Assembly: GCA_030445695.1 (NCBI GenBank)
Contig: JASUTF010000004.1
Coordinates: 1-38,875, forward strand
Reading direction: 5' to 3'
Length of the DNA stretch: 38,875 nucleotides
Origin: Candidatus Iainarchaeum sp.
Lineage (GTDB): Archaea; Iainarchaeota; Iainarchaeia; JAADDC01
Shown: in pieces, positions 1 through 6,900 of the stretch
Numbering within the stretch: the first letter of the stretch is position 1
How the letters are laid out: each line of letters begins with the position of its first letter
The notes under the pieces: generated by a model
Seen by the model: the letters and a program-made list of their open reading frames with translations, nothing else
The model's database searches: none
Told to the model about the DNA's origin: nothing
Position numbers and translations under genes: made by a program

Positions 1-640
1 TCGCGGCTGCAAGAACGTCAATCGCCTTCTCCACCCTCTTCACAAACTCCTCCGGCGCCATCGGGGCATCTATGTCCACCAGCCGGAAGAAGTCCTCCAC
101 GTGCTCTTCGCCCACTATTCTGGCGGCGGCGTCGGCAAGGGCGTTTATGTCCACGCCCAGTTCTTCCTTGTACATGTTCGTGAAGAAGTCGGCCCCTGTC
201 TTCGAGAGGTCTGGGTCGAAATACGATTGTTTTGACGCGTCGTATTCAATGGTGTTCAGTATGATCTCCGGATCGAGGTTGGAGCCCACCGTCTGCTTCC
301 TCCACTCCACAAGGAAGGCGGAAAGGTTCAAGGGCTGCTTGTTCCACACCTCGTAGAACTTTGCCAGTATGTCCTTTGCCTTCTCGGGCCGCTCGTTCAG
401 CCGGCCGAGGAAGAGAATTTGGTTCAGCGCCACGGCGCTCTGCCAGTTGCCGTCAGGGAACACGTCGGCCACTATTTTGCCAAGGGTCGCAGCAGCATCC
501 TTATCTGCCATTATTCTGGATACCGTTTCAACGTGCGGCTGAATCCACTTTCTCGTCTCCTCCGCACTCACGTTCTTTCCGGCGTCCCTCCATATGCCCG
601 TGAGAAATTTCACCGCGTCCTGAATATTTCCGTTGCCCAT
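1..640 (-). CDS. Unknown protein, C-terminus beyond the window edge
   Basis: Reading the minus strand from the ATG at 640-638 gives an open frame of 213 codons that runs off the left edge. It begins MGNGNIQDAVKFL and is charged, probably helical and soluble, with no membrane segment, signal peptide or cysteine in the visible part. I recognise no family. A TTTTAATT box at about 663-671 lies 25-30 nt ahead of the ATG on this strand, which fits a leaderless transcript. The start faces the ligase gene divergently. Codon use looks like the neighbours, so I think it is a real gene; its function is unknown. Confidence 0.75.
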   Translation of the reverse strand, partial: MGNGNIQDAVKFLTGIWRDAGKNVSAEETRKWIQPHVETVSRIMADKDAAATLGKIVADVFPDGNWQSAVALNQILFLGRLNERPEKAKDILAKFYEVWNKQPLNLSAFLVEWRKQTVGSNLDPEIILNTIEYDASKQSYFDPDLSKTGADFFTNMYKEELGVDINALADAAARIVGEEHVEDFFRLVDIDAPMAPEEFVKRVEKAIDVLAAA

Positions 641-711
641 GTGAATAAATCGCAGCGGCTGAATTAAAACGTTCCTGAACTCTGTTACTCGGTTTTGGGG
701 GTAACAACGTC

Positions 712-719
712 TTTTTATC
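712..719 (+). promoter_or_regulatory. TATA box of the DNA ligase gene
   Basis: TTTTTATC is centred about 25 nt before the ligase ATG at 740. At that spacing transcription should start at or next to the ATG, giving a leaderless mRNA. This is the main reason for choosing 740 over an in-frame codon at 695. Confidence 0.6.
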
Positions 720-739
720 CCCTCCCCCCATATACTTAC

Positions 740-2497
740 ATGGAGTTCCGTGTACTTGCGGAGACCTTCGACCGGCTGGAGCGGACCTCTGCCCGCCTCG
801 AACTCATGGACATCCTCGCCTCTCTCCTCGCCAGGGCAGACGCCTCCAACGTGGATAAGATTATATACCTCCTGCAGGGCCGTGTTGCTGCTCCCTATAC
901 CGGTATAGAGCTGGGAATAGGGGAGAAGCTCGCGATACAGGCCATTGCCCGGGCGTTTGGTGTGAATGCAGATGAGGTGGAACGCCTCTACAAAGAACTC
1001 GGCGACCTGGGGAGCGTTGCAGAACGGCTTGCGGGTAACAAGAAGCAGATGACATTATTCTCTCAACCGCTCACCGTGGAACGCGTCTACGACAACTTCT
1101 ATCGCATCGCCACCGCCTCCGGCTCTGGCTCACAGGAACTGAAGCTCCGGCTTCTCATAGATCTGCTCAACGACGCGGAGCCCCTTGAGGCCAGATACAT
1201 CGTCCGCATCCCCTTGGGGAAGTTACGTCTCGGTGTCGGGGACGCCACGATACTTGAGGCCCTTGCCATTGCAAGGACGGGCTCCCGCGAGTTTAAGGAG
1301 CGACTGGAGCGCGCATACAACCTCTGTTCGGACCTCGGGTACGTGGCGAAGGTGCTCTACGAAAAGGGCCCCGAAGCCATTCAGAACTTCAAGATCGTTG
1401 TGGGTATCCCCATCCGTCCCGCTCTTGCCCAGCGTGCCCAATCAGCCGAAGAAATTGTTTCTCGTCTCGGCACGTGCGCTGCGGAGGCAAAGTATGACGG
1501 GTTCCGCTGCCAGATACACAAGAAGGGCGATAAGGTCTGGATATTTTCCCGCCGGTTAGAAAACATGACGAACATGTTCCCCGAGATCATAGAGGGAACC
1601 TTGAAGCAGTTCGACGCGGAGGAGGCCATTTTTGAGGGGGAGGCAATCGCCTACAACGAGGAGACGGGTGAGTTCTACCCCTTCCAGATGACCATCCAGC
1701 GCAAGCGTAAGTACGGCATAAAAGAGGCGGCAGAGGAGTACCCGCTGAAACTCTTTGCTTTCGACCTTATATATGCTGACGGCGTTGACTACACGCCTAA
1801 ACCGTATAAGGAGCGGCGTGCAGAGCTTGAGAAGAGGATAAAAAAGGGAGACGTGCTCGATCTTTCCGAGAAGGTGATCGTCTCCACTGCCGAGGATCTT
1901 GAGAAGTTCTTTGAGTCCTGTGTTGAGCGTGGCCTCGAAGGGATCGTTGCAAAGGACCTGAACGCCCCCTACATCGCCGGGGCGAGGAAGTGGGCATGGA
2001 TAAAGTTGAAGAGGTCATACAGGGGAGAGCTCTCCGACACGCTGGACGTTGTGATCGTCGGCTACTACAAGGGGAGAGGCAAGCGTTCGCAGTTCGGCCT
2101 TGGGGGTATTCTGGTGGCCGTCTACGACAAGGACGAGGACACGTTCAGAACCATAGCGAAGGTGGGTTCCGGCTTCACGGAGGAGCAGCTCGTGGAGATG
2201 AAGAAGATACTCGACGAAATTGCTGTCCCCCACCGTCCGGCCCGCGTCGTTTCCTTCCTCGAGCCGGACGTCTGGGTGGAGCCGAAATACGTCATAACCG
2301 TTACCGCTGACGAGATTACGAGGAGTCCTAACCATACGGCTGGCTGGGACGGGAAGAGGGGCTATGCTCTGCGCTTCCCGCGTATCGTGGGCTGGATCCG
2401 CTCGGACAAGGCCCCCGAAGACGCTACAACCGTTCAGGAAGTTGTTGAGATGTATAAGCAGCAGAGGACAGTCATCACCGGTGATGAGAATGCGTAG
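740..2497 (+). CDS. lig: ATP-dependent DNA ligase
   Basis: Joins nicks in double-stranded DNA through a ligase-AMP intermediate, acting in replication and repair. The 585-residue protein has the three-part archaeal/eukaryotic ligase I layout: a helical DNA-binding domain (about 1-200), a nucleotidyltransferase core (about 230-430) and a C-terminal OB fold. Motif I is KYDGFR with the adenylated lysine at K251. Motif III is FEGE (298-301), motif IIIa lies in KLFAFDLIYADG, motif IV is EGIVAKD (400-406) and motif V is WIKLKRS with K422 and K424. All catalytic motifs are intact. An upstream in-frame extension to 695 would cover the promoter, so the ATG at 740 is preferred. Confidence 0.97.
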   Translation: MEFRVLAETFDRLERTSARLELMDILASLLARADASNVDKIIYLLQGRVAAPYTGIELGIGEKLAIQAIARAFGVNADEVERLYKELGDLGSVAERLAGNKKQMTLFSQPLTVERVYDNFYRIATASGSGSQELKLRLLIDLLNDAEPLEARYIVRIPLGKLRLGVGDATILEALAIARTGSREFKERLERAYNLCSDLGYVAKVLYEKGPEAIQNFKIVVGIPIRPALAQRAQSAEEIVSRLGTCAAEAKYDGFRCQIHKKGDKVWIFSRRLENMTNMFPEIIEGTLKQFDAEEAIFEGEAIAYNEETGEFYPFQMTIQRKRKYGIKEAAEEYPLKLFAFDLIYADGVDYTPKPYKERRAELEKRIKKGDVLDLSEKVIVSTAEDLEKFFESCVERGLEGIVAKDLNAPYIAGARKWAWIKLKRSYRGELSDTLDVVIVGYYKGRGKRSQFGLGGILVAVYDKDEDTFRTIAKVGSGFTEEQLVEMKKILDEIAVPHRPARVVSFLEPDVWVEPKYVITVTADEITRSPNHTAGWDGKRGYALRFPRIVGWIRSDKAPEDATTVQEVVEMYKQQRTVITGDENA

Positions 2498-2720
2498 AAG
2501 GATGCACTGGAGCGGTTTCAAGGTGTTCGTCCTCTCTACCTTCATCGTGGTGGCTGTGGTCATATACGTCTACGTTCTGAACCTTTACCTCGGCCGCTGG
2601 AAGGCATACTTCATGCGCTCCGGGAACCTGATGTATTACGTCTACCTGACCCTGTTTACGTTCATATGCGTCCAGATCATGAAGTATCTCTGGAAGTGGC
2701 AGGTGCGGGGGCTCACCTGA
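2484..2720 (+). CDS. Small membrane protein with two predicted membrane segments
   Basis: A 78-residue protein beginning MRMRRRMHW, with a basic N-terminus and two hydrophobic segments: about residues 11-32 (VFVLSTFIVVAVVIYVYVL) and about 48-68 (MYYVYLTLFTFICVQIM). It overlaps the end of the ligase gene by 14 nt, suggesting translational coupling, and its own end overlaps the convergent tRNA-binding gene by 8 nt. A GTG directly before the ATG is an alternative start. I recognise no family. The hydrophobic pattern and the coupling support a real gene; the function is unknown. Confidence 0.65.
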   Translation: MRMRRRMHWSGFKVFVLSTFIVVAVVIYVYVLNLYLGRWKAYFMRSGNLMYYVYLTLFTFICVQIMKYLWKWQVRGLT

Positions 2721-3033
2721 CCCGTGCACCCACCTTTACGTCCCTGTCGGGCAGAAGGAGCGCCACGTTCTCCCCGTCGTCCGCTGCCAGAAGCATGCCC
2801 TGTGAAGTCACGCCCATGAGCTTCTTCGGCTCGAGGTTCGCCAGAACCACGATCTTCCTCCCTTCGAGCTCCTCCGGGCTGTATATTCCCTTCAGACCGG
2901 CTACCAGCGTTCTCTCCTCGTCCCCGAGATCCACTATCAGTTTGTAGAGCTTCTTGCTCCCGGGAATGTCCTCCACCTTCTTCACGAGGGCAACGCGGAT
3001 GTCCAGTTTCGCGAACTCGTCGTAGGATACCAT
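2713..3033 (-). CDS. Free-standing tRNA-binding domain protein (MetRS C-terminal/CsaA-like)
   Basis: A 106-residue OB-fold protein that corresponds to the tRNA-binding domain attached to, or encoded apart from, methionyl-tRNA synthetase, and is related to EMAPII and CsaA. Visible family features are FAKLDIRVALVKKVEDIPGS near the N-terminus, KLYKLIVDLGDEERTLVAGL, the segment GRKIVVLANLEPKKLMGV and SQGMLLAA, a typical pattern for the domain. Its likely role is to help a synthetase hold tRNA, inferred from the family. The ATG at 3033 faces the gene at 3066 divergently with only 32 bp between them. Confidence 0.88.
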   Translation of the reverse strand: MVSYDEFAKLDIRVALVKKVEDIPGSKKLYKLIVDLGDEERTLVAGLKGIYSPEELEGRKIVVLANLEPKKLMGVTSQGMLLAADDGENVALLLPDRDVKVGARVR

Positions 3034-3065
3034 GGTTATAAACGTGTCCGCAACATAATTAAACC
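3034..3065. promoter_or_regulatory. Compact divergent promoter region with two interleaved TATA boxes
   Basis: Within 32 bp, TTATAAAC (about 3036-3043) lies 25-30 nt before the plus-strand GTG at 3066, and TTTAATTATG on the minus strand (about 3053-3062) lies 25-30 nt before the minus-strand ATG at 3033. Both genes would be leaderless, and each TATA box sits close to the other gene's transcription start. Confidence 0.5.
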
Positions 3066-3644
3066 GTGCGCATAAAGCTCGTTGCAGCGGTGAAGGACCC
3101 GAAGGTTCTGCTCATGCAGATGAAGAACGACCCCGACGTCATTCCCAAGGGCAGCACCACCTACGTTGAGACGCTCCTCTTCATGATGCAGGGCGCATAC
3201 GGTGCCCCCGACCTCTATGCCATCCGTGTCTGGGACGAGCGGGACGAGAAGGCGGTTCTTGTCCATCTCGGCCATGGTCTTCGCAACCAAGAAGAGGACG
3301 TCGTGGAAACGGGTGAGAAGGACCGACTTCTTTACAAGCTACAGAACCTCGGCTACCAGCCCGTGGGCGAGTTTACCGTCTCGGAGTGGAAGTATCGCTG
3401 GAGGGAGTTCTTCGGGGATATCATTACCGTGGAGGGTCTTGGTACGTTCATACGCATCTACCGCGAGTTTCCAGGAGAGGACTCCAACGTTTTCGCGGAA
3501 CGTCAGCGGAAGGCCTTCGAGTTTCTCCGACGTTTTGGGATAAAAAAGGAGGATCTGCTGCCCTACGACGTGCGCGGTTTGATCGTCGTGATGCTTCTCC
3601 AGCAGATGGAGCAGCAGGCACAGCAGGGGCAGGGGCAGCAATAA
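3066..3644 (+). CDS. Divergent CYTH-like (CyaB/thiamine-triphosphatase superfamily) protein
   Basis: A 192-residue protein starting at GTG. Residues about 80-140 read like the second half of a CYTH domain: a helix 'KLQNLGYQPV', a WKYRWREFFGDI strand, then ITVEGLGTFIRI, matching the family's 'D-VEGLG-F-EIE' signature, and a later helix with RRFGIKKEDLLPY. The N-terminal ExExK metal/phosphate signature is not seen; the protein starts MRIKLVAAVKDP. The end is a glutamine-rich tail (QQMEQQAQQGQGQQ). CYTH enzymes act on triphosphates, but loss of the acidic motif makes activity doubtful. The assignment is by pattern only. Confidence 0.5.
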   Translation: MRIKLVAAVKDPKVLLMQMKNDPDVIPKGSTTYVETLLFMMQGAYGAPDLYAIRVWDERDEKAVLVHLGHGLRNQEEDVVETGEKDRLLYKLQNLGYQPVGEFTVSEWKYRWREFFGDIITVEGLGTFIRIYREFPGEDSNVFAERQRKAFEFLRRFGIKKEDLLPYDVRGLIVVMLLQQMEQQAQQGQGQQ

Positions 3645-3649
3645 AAGTA
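3640..3649 (+). promoter_or_regulatory. TATA box of tRNA-Val
   Basis: AATAAAAGTA is centred about 28 nt ahead of the first base of tRNA-Val, so the primary transcript should begin at or near the mature 5' end. It overlaps the stop codon of the preceding gene. Confidence 0.45.
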
Positions 3650-3672
3650 TTTCCCGGCAAAGATCTTGTCGC

Positions 3673-3747
3673 GGGCCCGTGGTCTAGCCTGGCTATGACG
3701 TCGCCCTTACGAGGCGAAGGTCCCCGGTTCAAATCCGGGCGGGCCCA
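3673..3747 (+). tRNA. tRNA-Val (anticodon TAC)
   Basis: A full cloverleaf. The acceptor GGGCCCG (3673-3679) pairs with CGGGCCC (3740-3746), followed by discriminator A. The anticodon stem TCGCC/GGCGA closes the loop CTTACGA, giving anticodon TAC for valine GUA codons. The T arm is CCCGG-TTCAAAT-CCGGG. CCA is not encoded. No T-tract follows directly. Instead a hairpin-rich stretch leads to a second copy of the tRNA 3' end at 3876-3892. Confidence 0.97.
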
Positions 3748-3749
3748 CT
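3733..3749 (+). repeat. Direct repeat copy 1 (inside tRNA-Val)
   Basis: ATCCGGGCGGGCCCACT covers the end of the T arm, the 3' acceptor strand and two flanking bases. It recurs 143 bp downstream with one G-to-A change. In an integration model this is the inner, functional att half that keeps the tRNA intact. Confidence 0.75.
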
Positions 3750-3892
3750 TCTCTGCACATTTCATTTAGCTGCGAATTCGTATTCAGGGGATCTTCGACC
3801 CCCTTGTACTCAGTTGTGGGTACGGGTTCGTAGAACCCGTGGCCGCGTTCGCGGCTCAATGAAATGGGCTTCGCGATCCGGGCAGGCCCACT
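3748..3892 (+). repeat. Hairpin-rich element after tRNA-Val, ending in a copy of the tRNA 3' end
   Basis: The stretch begins right after the tRNA and ends with ATCCGGGCAGGCCCACT (3876-3892), a copy of 3733-3749 with one change. Inside, CATTTCATT (3758-3766) and AATGAAATG (3858-3866) form a perfect 9-bp inverted repeat that encloses several hairpins: a GGGG/CCCC stem near 3786-3802, ACGGGTTC-GTA-GAACCCGT (3822-3840, 8 bp) and GCCGC-GTTC-GCGGC (3842-3855). An 18-bp block at 3757-3774 is identical to 36733-36750 after tRNA-Pro. T-tracts follow at 3901-3910. There is no coding potential. It could be a tiny integrated element or a structured trailer. Confidence 0.75.
3876..3892 (+). repeat. Direct repeat copy 2 (displaced tRNA-Val 3' end)
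   Basis: ATCCGGGCAGGCCCACT differs from the tRNA copy at one base, the second base of the 3' acceptor strand (G to A at 3884). The same acceptor position carries the same change in the displaced tRNA-Pro copy. TTCGCG precedes it, close to the TTCGTG before the tRNA-Leu copy. Confidence 0.75.
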
Positions 3893-3943
3893 CCAATCCC
3901 TTTTGGTTTTCTCGCAATAATTTTTGGGTTTGAATGTAGTTCG

Positions 3944-3950
3944 TTTTTAT
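3944..3950 (+). promoter_or_regulatory. TATA box of the giant surface-protein gene
   Basis: TTTTTAT is centred about 29 nt before the ATG at 3976, which fits a leaderless start there. The region between the tRNA-associated element and this box is AT-rich and holds T-tracts that could also end the tRNA-Val transcript. Confidence 0.5.
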
Positions 3951-3975
3951 TCACCCTGCCACCAACTATTAACTT

Positions 3976-6900
3976 ATGAGTAGTGGTAACACCCGTGGGG
4001 TGATAGGTATGCGTGGCTTCTACGCGCTATTTGCAATAATACTCATCCTTGCGGCTCACGTGGCGTACGCAGAGGACGATGCAGCCATATGGATCACGTC
4101 CCCGAAGGACGGTTCTGAAGTGCTCGGGAAGTATGCTGACGTTTCCGTTTCTTTCTACGGCGGTGATAGAATAGACCTCTTTGTGGACGGTAAATACACA
4201 GCGTTTAAGGGAGGTCTGGCCGGAAAATACTCGTACACTTTTGAAAATGTTGAGCTCGGCGATATCGGTTCGCACACGATTACCGTAAAGCTCTACGACT
4301 GTGCAAACGCTGTTAACGGGCAGTGCAACTTCCTGGATCAGGACAGCGTGGACGTGACTGTCCGCTACATACAGCTGAGCGGCAGTAAAACAGTGCCCGT
4401 TGGTTCCCCTGCCAGTTACACGGCTCGCGTGTGCTACGCGGACAAGGTTGCCTTCTACGTGAACGGTGAGAAGGTCACGGACAAGAGTGCCAACGACGAG
4501 GGCTGTACCAGCGTTTCCTTCTCCTACACGCCGCAGGAGGTCGGCAGCTACACGATCCGCGCAGACGCTGTTAAATGCCTCATCGGGGGGTGGTTCTGCA
4601 ACTGGGACAGCCCCCTTGACTCGGATTCCCTCACGCTCAACGTTACCGAGAAGTATTCCGTGACGATCCAGGAGCCCAGGACGGGTTACGTGATACACTC
4701 ATCTCCCTTCGACGTGGGCGTCCAGTACTCCGGATTCGACGGATGTTCGAACCCGGCCATTGCCATTTACGTTGACGACGAATTCAAGACAAAGAAAAAC
4801 CTGACCAGCGGTTCCGGGAGCGTTCTTTTCAGCATCTCCGTCCCCGAGGGCGAGCACACAATCAAGGCGGCGGGTTACTGCAACTACCCGAACAAGGAAG
4901 ACGGCTACGCGGGGCACAGCGTAACCATAAAAGCGGATTACTTGGAGGACATACGAATAACGTCCCCCGCCAGCAACACCACCACGGATAAGTCAAGCAT
5001 TGATGTGGACTACTCTTATGACGGCCTCGGGTTCTGTTCCAGTCCAATGGCGTACATATACGTTAACGACGTGCTGAAGGACGGGAAGTCCCTCAGCGGC
5101 TATTCCGGAACGGGATCCTTCACAGTGGGGCTGGAGAAGGGAGCGAATGACATAGAGGTCGTGCTCCGCTGCCAGAAGACATACGGTGCCAAGGATCTTG
5201 TGGAGGTCTCCGACTCCGTAACGGTGAACTACGAACCGCCCACGCCACCCCCACCATCCAACGAGCCCCCCAAGATAGAGTCCGTTGACGTTGAGCCGTC
5301 CAACACCGTCGAGTGGGGCACGTTTGTAACAGTCACGGTCACTGCAAGCGATCCCGACGGCGTGGACGATCTGGACGATCTTGTGGTCAAACTTGTGGAC
5401 GGTCCCTGTGATAAGAGAGAACACTACGGGCTCTACATCGAACCGTTTACCGGAGATACTGCCAGCGTTACCATGAGGACGGACTGGATAAAGGGCTGGC
5501 AGCAGGGCACGAGGATACCGCCCGGAACCTACACGCTCTGCGTGAAGGCGTATGACGATTCAGGCGACTACGACGAGGCATCAAAGACTCTTACAATACT
5601 GGAGCAGTATGTTCCTCCCAGCGTGAGCGTGGAAGTCCCCTATGAGAACTACAGGGTTGGCTGGGCAGTCCACATAGAAGCCCGTGCCACGGGTACTGAC
5701 CTTGAACTGCTCGAGGCGAACGTTTACCGTGGTTGGGACGATCCCGTGTTTGTCCGCCGCCTCTTCGAGGAGTGCTCCGGCAATTCCTGCGAACTGAACG
5801 CGAACTTTGTGCCCATGATTGCAGGGCACTACACAGTGGTGGCCAGGGTCGTGGACTCAAATGGTGCGGAGGCCACGGCTGAGGACAGTTTCAACGTTCT
5901 TCCATCCCCGCCCAGGAATCAGGAGCCCGTTGCGAAGATTTATACCCCGAAGAAAGCCAGCCCCGGAAGGACCTTCCAGTTTACAGTCTGCGGTTCTGAT
6001 TCCGACGGGGAAGTCGTCACGGTGGCGGGCAAGGTCGGCTCCGGCGACTGGGTCTATAAGACGCCCAACTCCAAAGGCTGTGCGGAGTTCAGCGGAACGG
6101 CACCGAGCAGCCCCACCACAGTCACCGTATATGGTAAGGCGAAGGATGACGACGGTGCCTGGAGTTCCGTGGTTTCAAAGACCATCGAGGTGAACTACTC
6201 TGCCCCCGTCGTGGAGGCGATGAACGTTCCTCCAAAGGTCTTTGTGGGCAGGGATTTCAACATTTCCGTCATCGTGAGCGACGTAGACCGCGATCTTGAC
6301 AGGGTAGTCCTGGAGATCGTAAAGAGCGGCATCACCGTCGGTCGCTACAGCAAGCCCGTTGATGAGGACGGTGGAACTGTTGTCTTCACGGTGTCTGTTT
6401 CCGAGGATGGGAACTATACCGCTTTCGTTACTGCCTACGACCGGCAGGGACTGAAGGCGTCCCGTTCCGAGAACTTCGAGGCAGTGTTCCCGCCGAACGA
6501 ACCACCCGTCGTCGACTCGGTTGAGATACTGGGCGATGTTTATGTGGGCGAGCCCTTTGACATGAACGTCTGCGCCCACGACCCTGATGATCATGTCCAG
6601 TGGATATCCTACCGCATCGAGAAGGGTGCAGCAGGTGCCTCTCGCGTCTGGGCGGACGGCTGCCACGTGATTACCGTTCCATCCCCGGGCGTTTCTGCAC
6701 CCGGCGACTACGAGATGAACGTGTGGGCCGTTGACTACAGAAACGCCAACAGCGAGATTTACACGCTAACGCTGCACGTGGTGTCCCCAGAGCACCCGCC
6801 GAAGATCGAGGCCTTTGACCTGCCGCCCGATCTGCAGGTCGGCAAGGAATACACGGTTCCAGTTACCGTCAGCGACCCGGATGGCGACCTGTCCTACGTG

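Noticed and set aside
2015-2563. A 182-codon minus-strand frame opposite the end of the ligase gene
   Set aside because: The ligase motifs prove the plus-strand reading, and the antisense frame has no recognisable features.
3748-3892. CRISPR-like or split-tRNA explanation for the hairpin-rich stretches
   Set aside because: There are no regularly spaced repeats, and nothing in the tRNA-Val or tRNA-Leu inserts supplies a 5' half for the displaced 3' end; the intact tRNAs are complete on their own.
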